Source: an uncultured Bacilli bacterium
GTDB taxonomy: Bacteria > Bacillota_I > Bacilli_A > RF39 > UBA660
Assembly: GCA_947625365.1 (NCBI GenBank)
Contig: CANQNZ010000061.1
Coordinates: 1 to 7,120, forward strand
Reading direction: 5' to 3'
Length of the DNA: 7,120 bases
A program made the translations under genes and the position numbers. Under the pieces are notes generated by a model. That model worked only from the letters and a program-made list of their open reading frames with translations. It was not told the DNA's origin and made no database searches. Shown here piece by piece: positions 1 to 5,381 of the stretch (positions are counted from its first letter, which is position 1; every line of letters starts with the position of its first letter).

Positions 1-1362
1 TAATTCACCCATACCAGAAATAACAGTTTGACCTGTTTCTAAGTCAGTCTTATATCTAAATGTAGGGTCTTCTTCAGCAAGCTTTTGTAAAGCCATTGCC
101 ATTTTATCTTGGTCGCTTTTACTTTTTGGTTCAATTGCTAAGTCAATAACTGGTTCTGGGAATTCCATACCTTTCATGATAGCAAAATGTTTTTCATCAC
201 ATAAAGTATCAGCAGTTGTAGTATTTTTAAGTCCTACAGCAGCCGCAATCTCTCCGCAATATACTTCACTAATTTCTTTTCTTTGATTAGCATGCATTTG
301 TAAGATACGACCAATTCTTTCTTTTTCATTCTTAGTAGAATTTAATACATAGGAACCACTTGTAAGTTTTCCAGAATAAACTCTAAAGAATGAAAGTCTA
401 CCTACAAATGGGTCAGTCATAATTTTAAAAGCCATTGCCGTAAAAGGTTCATCATCAGATGGGTGACGTAAAATATCATTACCATCTTTATCAATACATT
501 CAATAGCTTCAACATCTGTTGGGCTTGGTAAGTAATCAATTACAGCATCTAAAGCTAATTTAACACCCATGTTTGATAGAGCACTACCACACATTACTGG
601 GAAAAATTTAGCTGCTAGAGTACCAATTCTGATAGCACGTTTAATTAAATCAATGCTAACTTCTCCACCCTCAAGATATTTTTCCATTAATTCATCGTCA
701 TACTCTGCTACAGTTTCAATTAAATCAATACGTTTTTCTTCAGCTAATGCTTTTAAATCTTCAGGTATTTCGATTTCTTGATAATTTTCATCTTCTTTAC
801 CATCAAAATGATAAGCTTTCATTGTAACTAAATCAATAACGCCATTAAAGTCATTTTCCGCACCAATTGGCCATTCAATAGGTTTAGCAACAACATTTAA
901 TCTCTTATCAATTGAATCTAAACATAATTCAAAGTCGGCTCCTAATTTATCCATTTTATTACAGAAAATCATACGAGGAACTTTAAATTCATCTGCTTGA
1001 CGCCATACAGTCTCAGACTGTGGTTCTACACCGGCGTTAGCATCAAGTAAACAGATTGAACCATCAAGTACTCTTAAAGAACGTTGAACTTCAATTGTAA
1101 AGTCTACGTGACCTGGAGTATCAATGATATTAAATCTGTATCCTTTCCAATGAGCTGTTGTAGCAGCAGATGTGATAGTAATACCACGTTCTTTTTCTTG
1201 CTCCATCCAGTCCATTTGACTTTCACCATCATGAGTTTCACCAATTTTATGAGTAATACCTGTATGGAATAAAACTCTTTCTGTAAAGGTTGTTTTTCCG
1301 GCATCTATGTGAGCCATAATACCTATATTTCTTAATTTATCTAAACTAACGTCTCTTGCCAT
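1..1362 (-). CDS. fusA: Elongation factor G (5' part; 3' end outside window)
   Basis: EF-G is the cytoplasmic GTPase that drives tRNA and mRNA translocation on the ribosome and, with RRF, ribosome recycling. The window holds the first 454 codons, read without a break to its edge, of a family usually near 690 residues. All GTPase motifs are visible: G1 AHIDAGKT at residues 17-24, G2 RGITI at 59-63, G3 DTPGH at 81-85, G4 NKMD at 135-138 and G5 GSA at 259-261. The beta-barrel domain II follows (about 285-390), then the start of domain III (from about EPKSKSDQDKM). The ATG is 8 nt after the rpsG stop. The SD (GGAGAT) begins next to that stop, which suggests translational coupling as last gene of rpsL-rpsG-fusA. 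No frameshift was found when I translated every line. The 3' end and any following tuf gene are outside the window. Identity is certain. Confidence 0.98.
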   Translation of the reverse strand, partial: MARDVSLDKLRNIGIMAHIDAGKTTFTERVLFHTGITHKIGETHDGESQMDWMEQEKERGITITSAATTAHWKGYRFNIIDTPGHVDFTIEVQRSLRVLDGSICLLDANAGVEPQSETVWRQADEFKVPRMIFCNKMDKLGADFELCLDSIDKRLNVVAKPIEWPIGAENDFNGVIDLVTMKAYHFDGKEDENYQEIEIPEDLKALAEEKRIDLIETVAEYDDELMEKYLEGGEVSIDLIKRAIRIGTLAAKFFPVMCGSALSNMGVKLALDAVIDYLPSPTDVEAIECIDKDGNDILRHPSDDEPFTAMAFKIMTDPFVGRLSFFRVYSGKLTSGSYVLNSTKNEKERIGRILQMHANQRKEISEVYCGEIAAAVGLKNTTTADTLCDEKHFAIMKGMEFPEPVIDLAIEPKSKSDQDKMAMALQKLAEEDPTFRYKTDLETGQTVISGMGEL

Positions 1363-1370
1363 ATTATCTC

Positions 1371-1838
1371 CTACCATCTATAATGTGCAAATGCTTTATT
1401 AGCCTCTGCCATTTTGTGAGTATCTTCACGTTTTTTAACTGCTCCGCCAGTTCCGGCTGCGGCATCCATAATTTCATTGGCAATCTTTTCAGACATACCA
1501 CGACCATTTCTTAATTTGGCATAATTTACAAGCCAACGTAATGCTAAAGTTTGAGCACGTTCATCATTTACTTCAATTGGTACTTGATAATTTGAACCAC
1601 CAACACGACGTGTCTTAACTTCTAGTGCTGGTTTAATATTTTCAAGTGCTTGATTATACACTTCCATTGGGTCTTTACCAGTTTTTTCTTTAATTATGTC
1701 AAATGCTCCATATAAAATATTTTGAGCAGTTCCTTTTTTACCTTTTTGCATAATTTGGTTAATTAATTTAGAAACTACTTTAGAATTATATATTGGGTCT
1801 GGTAAGACATCTCTTTTTATTGCACGTCTTTTACGCAT
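1371..1838 (-). CDS. rpsG: 30S ribosomal protein S7
   Basis: S7 is the primary assembly protein of the 30S head. It binds the 3' major domain of 16S rRNA and lies near the E site. The 155-residue product is full length for the bacterial family (about 156). It starts MRKRRAIKRDVLPDP and has the diagnostic central block VKTRRVGGSNYQVP at about residues 74-87. The C-terminal half contains RWLVNYAKLRNGRGM and ends KAFAHYRW, the usual bacterial ending. The ATG has a strong SD (AAGGAGG, 7 nt spacing). The gene lies 25 nt after rpsL and 8 nt before fusA, so the three form one operon. In E. coli S7 represses this operon from a site between rpsL and rpsG. The 25-nt gap here looks too short for such an element, so any autocontrol would have to act elsewhere, for example in the rpsL leader (inference). 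Confidence 0.98.
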   Translation of the reverse strand: MRKRRAIKRDVLPDPIYNSKVVSKLINQIMQKGKKGTAQNILYGAFDIIKEKTGKDPMEVYNQALENIKPALEVKTRRVGGSNYQVPIEVNDERAQTLALRWLVNYAKLRNGRGMSEKIANEIMDAAAGTGGAVKKREDTHKMAEANKAFAHYRW

Positions 1839-1863
1839 ATTTTATATCCTCCTTAACTATTTT

Positions 1864-2274
1864 TTATTTAGGTCTTTTTGTACCATATTTACTACGACCT
1901 TGTTTTCTATTTTGAACACCTTGAGTATCTAAAGTACCACGGACAATATGATAACGTACACCGATTAAGTCTTTTACACGTCCACCACGTACTAATACAA
2001 CACTATGTTCTTGTAAGTTGTGTCCTTCACCTGGAATATAAGTATCAACTTCACGTCCATTAGAAAGTCTAACACGAGCGAATTTACGAAGAGCTGAGTT
2101 TGGCTTCTTTGGTGTTCTTGTTCCAACACGAGTACAAACTCCTCTTTTTTGTGGGCTTTTTGTTTCTGTTTCACGGCGTGTCATACTGTTAAATCCTTTA
2201 TTAAGGGCTGGACTTTTACTCTTAGATGTTTTATTCTTTCTTCCTTTTTTAACAAGTTGATTTATAGTTGGCAT
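1864..2274 (-). CDS. rpsL: 30S ribosomal protein S12
   Basis: S12 lies at the interface side of the 30S decoding centre and affects tRNA selection and streptomycin response. The 136-residue protein starts MPTINQLVKKGR and carries the Firmicutes-type insertion before the TPKKPNSALRK loop, where Lys56 is the classical streptomycin-resistance position and is wild type. The later loop reads GGRVKDLIGVRYH: Lys101 and Asp102 (the residue that can be methylthiolated) are kept, but residue 104 is Ile (codon ATC) where nearly all bacteria have Pro. The C-terminus RSKYGTKRPK is typical. The start is fixed by AGGAGG at 2280-2285, 5 nt upstream of the ATG. An in-frame ATG 16 codons upstream would only add leader sequence. 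It is the first gene of rpsL-rpsG-fusA, behind its own promoter. Confidence 0.98.
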   Translation of the reverse strand: MPTINQLVKKGRKNKTSKSKSPALNKGFNSMTRRETETKSPQKRGVCTRVGTRTPKKPNSALRKFARVRLSNGREVDTYIPGEGHNLQEHSVVLVRGGRVKDLIGVRYHIVRGTLDTQGVQNRKQGRSKYGTKRPK

Positions 2275-2363
2275 AATATCCTCCTTCCATGTACACACAT
2301 CCTGGTGTGTCCAAATTTCCATTAAACGAGGTTCTACCTAAGTAGAACCCGTGTTTAAAAATC
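2275..2363 (-). promoter_or_regulatory. rpsL leader with two hairpins (candidate regulatory 5' UTR)
   Basis: From the predicted start near 2363 the rpsL mRNA has a leader of about 89 nt. It holds a perfect 8-bp stem with a 4-nt loop (arms 2330-2337 and 2342-2349). Past a one-base bulge two more C-G pairs can extend it. A second hairpin has a 6-bp ACACAC/GTGTGT stem (2293-2298 and 2305-2310) and a 6-nt loop, ending about 8 nt before the SD. Neither is followed by a U-tract, so they are not obvious terminators. I do not recognise a described leader family. An autoregulatory site for S12 or S7 is possible but unproven. Confidence 0.5.
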
Positions 2364-2369
2364 ATTAAT

Positions 2370-2399
2370 AATATACCATTTCCCCTTACTTATTGTCAA
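2370..2399 (-). promoter_or_regulatory. Promoter of rpsL-rpsG-fusA
   Basis: A perfect -35 TTGACA (2394-2399) is followed by an 18-bp spacer and the -10 TATATT (2370-2375), which is preceded by TGG and so is an extended -10. The -35 begins only 3 nt beyond the stop of the upstream membrane-protein gene. Transcription would start near 2363. Confidence 0.75.
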
Positions 2400-2402
2400 C
2401 CA

Positions 2403-2774
2403 TTATTTTTTATAATTTTCTGTTTGATATTCGGGACATTTAAGATATCCTTTATATTTATAAACAAGCTCATTATTTTTTATCGTAACATATCCATCAC
2501 AGGCTTTTTTATTGACTTCTAGTTTGTCTATAAAACCATTATCTTTTAATGTAGTATAAGTTATCTTTAATTGTTTGCCATCTTTAGGATATAAAAAACT
2601 TTGGTCTACATATTTTTTAGCTGCTGCCTCTAAATCATCTTCCATATCCTTATATAATTTATTCTTTTTATTAAAAAGTATTCCAAAAGTTGTCAAAAGC
2701 CCGACAATCATAACTAGTAAAATGCCCCATACAATACTTAAACGACGCATTTGTTTCATTGAATTTCTACTCAT
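2403..2774 (-). CDS. Small single-pass membrane protein, third of cassette, C-x20-C module
   Basis: Function unknown. The 123-residue product has a basic N-terminus (MSRNSMKQMRR), one hydrophobic segment at about residues 13-34 and a soluble C-terminal domain that should face outward (positive-inside rule). The domain begins with a charged helix-like stretch (YKDMEDDLEAAAKKYVD), then ITYTTLKDNGFIDKL, and ends with C92-DGY...GYLK-C113. The two cysteines are 21 positions apart, as in the neighbouring gene, and the stretch ITxxx[LM]...L....CxGY...YLKCxxY aligns between the two, so they look like paralogues. The layout (N-terminal membrane helix, amphipathic helix, small beta domain with a cysteine pair) recalls pseudopilin-like exported proteins, but there is no prepilin cleavage motif. 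The ATG overlaps the end of the upstream gene by 8 nt and has GAGGT at good spacing. No terminator lies between this gene and the rpsL promoter. Confidence 0.85.
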   Translation of the reverse strand: MSRNSMKQMRRLSIVWGILLVMIVGLLTTFGILFNKKNKLYKDMEDDLEAAAKKYVDQSFLYPKDGKQLKITYTTLKDNGFIDKLEVNKKACDGYVTIKNNELVYKYKGYLKCPEYQTENYKK

Positions 2775-3231
2775 GATTTACCTCATACCCGGCACTTTCA
2801 TAATTATTACATTTTAAATATGGCGTACTAACTATCTTACCATCTTTAACTTCTACCTTAGCATATCCTGTACAAACGCTATTATCTTCGGGGTCAATTA
2901 GTTGACTCATGATATCTTTATCTTCCATTTCTTCCACTGTAATAATAGTTCCAGCTTCATCTATATCTACATAATAAGTATAAACATAAGTAATAGCATC
3001 TTGTTTTATACGGCTTTCATATAAACGATATTTACGGATATTATTTTGGATATATTGATTATTATTTAATTGAGGTTCTTGTTCATTTTCTGAATTTTGA
3101 TTTTCTAACACTTGGTCTTTATAACGATAGAAATTATATACCATAATTACGGTAAGTAATAAAAAAGCAAGCAATATCGACATAAAGACTATCATCATTG
3201 CTAAACCCCAACCTTTTTTATTTGACTTCAT
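2767..3231 (-). CDS. Small single-pass membrane protein, second of cassette, C-x20-C module
   Basis: Function unknown. I start it at MKSNKKGWGL (154 residues) because AAAGGTGA lies 5 nt upstream of that ATG; an upstream in-frame start would run back into the preceding gene. A basic N-terminus precedes a hydrophobic segment at about residues 9-33. Then comes a polar Gln/Asn/Glu-rich linker (about 40-65), and a C-terminal domain with ITVEEMEDKDIMSQL and C120-TGY...PYLK-C141. This domain matches the end of the next gene, including the identical cysteine spacing, which suggests a disulfide-bonded extracellular domain. The segment KKG-WGLAMM superficially recalls a type IV prepilin leader, but the position that should be Glu5 is Met, so I do not call it a pilin. 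The ATG is one base after the stop of the first cassette gene and its end overlaps the third: translation of all three is probably coupled. Confidence 0.85.
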   Translation of the reverse strand: MKSNKKGWGLAMMIVFMSILLAFLLLTVIMVYNFYRYKDQVLENQNSENEQEPQLNNNQYIQNNIRKYRLYESRIKQDAITYVYTYYVDIDEAGTIITVEEMEDKDIMSQLIDPEDNSVCTGYAKVEVKDGKIVSTPYLKCNNYESAGYEVNHE

Positions 3232-3232
3232 T

Positions 3233-3505
3233 TTAATCACCTTTGTTTTCAGCATATCTATCATCTATAAAAAATGGTCCAAACTCTGTTGCTACATGTT
3301 TATTATCTTCATAGTAATTTTGCACTTTATAACCTAATCCTGTGCATATTTCTGTTTTTCGATTATCAGTATGTTTAACTGTTTGTTTTTTTATACAAAA
3401 TATAGGGTCTTTATATTCTTTGACTTTTAAAAAGTCAACTAAAATGATACTTAACCACGCAACTAATAGAATTACAAAAGCTGTACTTAATATCTTTCTT
3501 AACAT
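3233..3505 (-). CDS. Small single-pass membrane protein, first of cassette
   Basis: Function unknown. The 90-residue product has a short basic N-terminus (MLRKI), one hydrophobic segment at about residues 5-24 and an outer domain of about 60 residues. That domain contains KDPIFCIKK, EICTGLGYKVQNYY and TEFGPFFIDD, with two cysteines (37 and 54). The GLGYKV...FGPFF pattern resembles an exported hypothetical family I recall from Clostridia and other Firmicutes, but I cannot name it. The start is uncertain. ATG at 3505 has AAGG rather far upstream; GTG at 3514 (93 residues) has it too close. I prefer the ATG. It is the first gene after the rplL terminator, has a plausible own promoter, and is followed one base later by the second cassette gene. 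It occupies the position where rpoB is normally found. Confidence 0.8.
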   Translation of the reverse strand: MLRKILSTAFVILLVAWLSIILVDFLKVKEYKDPIFCIKKQTVKHTDNRKTEICTGLGYKVQNYYEDNKHVATEFGPFFIDDRYAENKGD

Positions 3506-3532
3506 TGTCTTCACTCTACCTTCAATAATATT

Positions 3533-3562
3533 ATTATATATTATAATGGTAGTTTCTTACAA
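3533..3562 (-). promoter_or_regulatory. Probable promoter of the three-gene membrane cassette
   Basis: TTGTAA (3557-3562), an 18-bp spacer and TATAAT (3533-3538) lie between the rplL terminator and the cassette. A second TATAAT overlaps nearby (3540-3545) but lacks a good -35. The predicted start near 3526 would leave only about 20 nt of leader. The AT-rich setting lowers certainty. Confidence 0.5.
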
Positions 3563-3563
3563 G

Positions 3564-3589
3564 AAAAAACACAAATAATTTGTGTTTTT
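3564..3589 (-). terminator. Intrinsic terminator after rplL
   Basis: An 8-bp stem (AACACAAA 3568-3575 with TTTGTGTT 3579-3586), a 3-nt loop and six U on the minus strand, starting 7 nt past the rplL stop. The A and T runs on both sides make the structure nearly symmetric, so it could also stop transcription on the plus strand. It separates rplJ-rplL from the membrane cassette. Confidence 0.85.
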
Positions 3590-3596
3590 ATTATCA

Positions 3597-3965
3597 TTAA
3601 GCTAATTCTACTGTAGCTCCGGCTTCTTCTAATTTAGCTTTAATTTCATTTGCTTCATCATTGCTAACGTTTTCTTTAATGTTTCCACCGTTATCAGCTA
3701 AACCTTTAGCTTCAACTAGGCCTAAACCTGTAATTTCACGAATAACTTTGATAACAGCAATCTTAGCAGCACCTGCATCTTTTAAAACTACAGTTTTAGT
3801 TGAACTTCCTTCATCTTCAGCAGCACCTGCTGGAGCAGCAGCAACAGCAACTGCAGATGGGTCAACTCCAAATTCTTCTTTCATCATATCAACTAATTCT
3901 TTAACTTCAAGAATAGTTTTTTCTTTTAAAGCTTCAATAATATCCTTATTTTCAATTTTTGCCAT
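3597..3965 (-). CDS. rplL: 50S ribosomal protein L7/L12
   Basis: L7/L12 is the multicopy flexible stalk protein that recruits translation GTPases, including EF-G encoded in this window. The 122-residue protein has the usual parts: an N-terminal dimerisation domain that docks on L10 (about 1-35, EVKELVDMMKEEFGVDP), an Ala/Gly-rich hinge with acidic residues (about 38-55, ending AAEDEGSS) and a globular C-terminal domain (about 56-122, KIAVIKVIREITGLGL). The Lys and Arg of IKVIRE, used for factor binding, are kept. The usual GLGLKEAK is GLGLVEAK, and the following loop (LADNGGNIKENVS) lacks the common PK motif and is a residue shorter. The protein ends VELA rather than in Lys. The ATG lies inside the end of rplJ (14-nt overlap) with AAGGAAG as SD, fitting coupled synthesis of L10 and L12. 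A terminator follows. Confidence 0.98.
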   Translation of the reverse strand: MAKIENKDIIEALKEKTILEVKELVDMMKEEFGVDPSAVAVAAAPAGAAEDEGSSTKTVVLKDAGAAKIAVIKVIREITGLGLVEAKGLADNGGNIKENVSNDEANEIKAKLEEAGATVELA

Positions 3966-4473
3966 AATTTTCTTCCTTTCTAATTTTTTCTAGTTTTTCG
4001 GCATATAGATTAAGTCCGATAGCCAAATTGCTAACATGTTCCATCATACCTCTAGCTAGCATAGTAAGCAAGCCTTCCATAGATGGGATAGATGCATATT
4101 CATTAATAACATTTAAATCAGCAACTTCGCCACTAATGATACCAACACGAATTTCTAACTTGTCATGTTCTTTGGCAAATTTAGAAATTTCTTTAATTGG
4201 TTCAAGTAAATCTTTTCCAAATACAATTGCATTTGGACCTTCTAAGAATTCATCAAGATTAATTTTTAAATCATCTAAAGCTCTTTTTACATATGTATTT
4301 TTATAAATACGCATTTGGCTATTAGAATTTCTTAGATTAGTTCTTAGTTCACTTAAATCAGCAACAGTTAAACCTTGATAACTAACTAATATAACAGCTT
4401 CGCTATTTTTAATATTATCAGTTATTTTTTTAACTATCTCGTTTTTTACTTTAAGTTTTTCTGTGCTTGCCAT
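3952..4473 (-). CDS. rplJ: 50S ribosomal protein L10
   Basis: L10 anchors the L7/L12 dimers to the 23S rRNA stalk base next to L11. As the L10-L12 complex it also represses its own operon through the leader. The 173-residue product is near the usual bacterial length (165-175). It has the globular rRNA-binding domain (VILVSYQGLTVADLSELR at about 28-45, RIYKNTYVKRAL at 55-66, GPNAIVFGKDLLEPIK) and a C-terminal helix (about 134-170) that carries the L12 N-terminal domains. The ATG has a strong SD (AAAGGAGG, 4 nt spacing). The gene has its own perfect-consensus promoter and an L10 leader with an attenuator. It ends in TGA and overlaps rplL by 14 nt. Nothing in the protein looks broken. Confidence 0.97.
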   Translation of the reverse strand: MASTEKLKVKNEIVKKITDNIKNSEAVILVSYQGLTVADLSELRTNLRNSNSQMRIYKNTYVKRALDDLKINLDEFLEGPNAIVFGKDLLEPIKEISKFAKEHDKLEIRVGIISGEVADLNVINEYASIPSMEGLLTMLARGMMEHVSNLAIGLNLYAEKLEKIRKEENYGKN

Positions 4474-4493
4474 ATTTCCTCCTTTATATATTT

Positions 4494-4521
4494 AAAAACT
4501 TTCCCATAACAAGGAAAGCTT
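4494..4521 (-). terminator. Attenuator hairpin in the rplJ leader
   Basis: A 6-bp core stem (CTTTCC/GGAAAG; arms 4513-4518 and 4499-4504), extended by G-U and A-U pairs to nine, is followed on the mRNA by a run of five U (4494-4498). It sits upstream of the rplJ SD, so it terminates before the gene rather than after one. It is the expected output of the L10 leader just upstream. Confidence 0.75.
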
Positions 4522-4553
4522 AAATTTAACAGTTAAGTTTAAATAAGTTTTCC
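4513..4553 (-). promoter_or_regulatory. Candidate antiterminator of the rplJ attenuator
   Basis: GGAAAACUU (4545-4553), directly after the L10-leader core, can pair with AAGCUUUCC (4513-4521), the 5' arm of the attenuator (8 of 9 pairs). The AU-rich sequence between them can fold back as well. This pairing would block the terminator. The same AACUU also closes the outer stem of the L10 leader with AAGUU at 4595-4599, so leader folding and antitermination exclude each other. Confidence 0.55.
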
Positions 4554-4599
4554 TCGGTAGGATGATTAAGCTTTTAGCCCCTACTGTCTATGGTAACTT
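4545..4599 (-). promoter_or_regulatory. L10 leader (autoregulatory mRNA element bound by L10-L12)
   Basis: The mRNA contains ACCAUAGACAGUAGG, a short hairpin (GCUAAAAGC), then CAUCCUACCGAGG. These are the hallmark blocks of the L10 leader, which imitates the 23S rRNA site of L10. CAGUAGG pairs with CCUAC, and an outer stem AAGUU (4595-4599)/AACUU (4545-4549) closes the element. In Bacillus subtilis this leader lets excess L10-L12 end transcription before rplJ. The attenuator and antiterminator found downstream fit that mechanism. Confidence 0.9.
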
Positions 4600-4614
4600 C
4601 GTTTTTACAAATTT

Positions 4615-4643
4615 ATTATAGGTGATAACCTCTTAATTGTCAA
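4615..4643 (-). promoter_or_regulatory. Consensus sigma-A promoter of rplJ-rplL
   Basis: An exact TTGACA (4638-4643), a 17-bp spacer and an exact TATAAT (4615-4620). The -35 lies inside the last codons of rplA (Phe-Asp-Asn). Transcription would start near 4608, about 135 nt upstream of rplJ, just before the L10 leader. Confidence 0.9.
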
Positions 4644-5331
4644 AAGAATTTTTATCAATTTTGATGCCAGGACCCATTGTACTAGAAATACTAACGTTTT
4701 CTATAAATGTTCCTTTAATAGTTTGTGGCTTTGCTTTAACAATAGTATTATAAATATATACTAAGTTTTCTTCTAAGTCAGCTTCTTTAAATGAAGATTT
4801 TCCTAAAATACTATGAATATTTCCGAATGTATCAGTTTTATATTCAATCATACCTTTTTTAATATCTTCTACAGCCTTAGCTGTATTCATTGTAACTGTT
4901 CCTGTTTTAGGATTTGGCATTAACCCTTTAGGGCCAAGGACACGTCCTAATTTACCTAACATAGGCATCATTTCCGGAGTTGCAACGATTACATCAAAAT
5001 CAAACCAGTTTTCTTTTTCAATTTTTTCAATCATGTCAGTATCCCCAACATAATCAGCACCAGCATTCTTAGCAGCAGTTGCCGCTTCACCTTTAGCAAC
5101 AACTAGTACTTTTTGAGTTTTACCAGAACCTTTAGGTAACACTAAAGAACCTCTTAATTGTTGGTCTGCTTTTTTTGTATCTACATTTAATTTGAAAGCT
5201 ACTTCAATAGTGCTATCAAATTTTGTCGTACTTGTGCTTTTAACTAGTTTAATCGCTTCTTTAAAATCATATAATTTATTTTTATCTATTTTATTTGAAG
5301 CTTCCACATATTTTTTTCCGTGTTTTTTCAT
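4633..5331 (-). CDS. rplA: 50S ribosomal protein L1
   Basis: L1 forms the mobile L1 arm on the E-site side of the 50S subunit, which helps move and release deacylated tRNA. It is also a translational repressor of its own operon. The 232-residue product is full length (family about 230). It shows the start MKKHGKKY, the domain I block TIEVAFKLNVDTKKADQQ, the signature PMLGKLGRVLGPKGLMPNP (about residues 123-141) in domain II, and near the end SISSTMGPGIKID. The ATG has AGGAGG at 6 nt spacing. It lies 50 nt behind rplK with no terminator between them, so the two are one operon. The hairpin upstream of rplK copies the 23S site of this protein, implying feedback. The 3' end of the gene doubles as the -35 region of the rplJ promoter. 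Confidence 0.98.
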   Translation of the reverse strand: MKKHGKKYVEASNKIDKNKLYDFKEAIKLVKSTSTTKFDSTIEVAFKLNVDTKKADQQLRGSLVLPKGSGKTQKVLVVAKGEAATAAKNAGADYVGDTDMIEKIEKENWFDFDVIVATPEMMPMLGKLGRVLGPKGLMPNPKTGTVTMNTAKAVEDIKKGMIEYKTDTFGNIHSILGKSSFKEADLEENLVYIYNTIVKAKPQTIKGTFIENVSISSTMGPGIKIDKNSFDN

Positions 5332-5381
5332 TCTTTCCCTCCTAACTGTGGTTTATTTTTGAAGGCGGATTTAAAGTTTTA

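Noticed and set aside
1104..1304. Alternative minus-strand frame inside fusA
   Set aside because: It lies in another frame of an intact EF-G reading frame, which I translated from 1362 to 1 without a stop.
1..1362. Possible frameshift in fusA
   Set aside because: Line-by-line translation gives 454 codons with all EF-G motifs in one frame.
2275..2322. In-frame ATG 16 codons upstream of rpsL
   Set aside because: The extension covers the SD and second hairpin. MPTINQLV is the canonical S12 start, with AGGAGG at 5 nt.
3150..3222. Type IV prepilin leader in the second cassette protein (KKG followed by a hydrophobic segment)
   Set aside because: The residue at the Glu5 position is Met and the segment after Gly lacks the FTLIE pattern. 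No peptidase or pilus gene is in the window.
3952..3954. TGA read as Trp (Mycoplasma-type code)
   Set aside because: The Trp codons I checked in conserved proteins are TGG, and TGA falls at the natural end of L10. One in-frame TGA followed two codons later by TAA cannot alone exclude recoding.
3661..3993. Plus-strand open frame opposite rplL, and similar plus-strand frames opposite fusA, rplJ, rplK and rpsL
   Set aside because: They are antisense shadows of well-recognised genes, with no SD and no recognisable protein features.
4621..4632. Small inverted repeat AGGT/ACCT in the rplJ promoter spacer
   Set aside because: A 4-bp stem without a U-run, within the -35/-10 spacer; probably chance.
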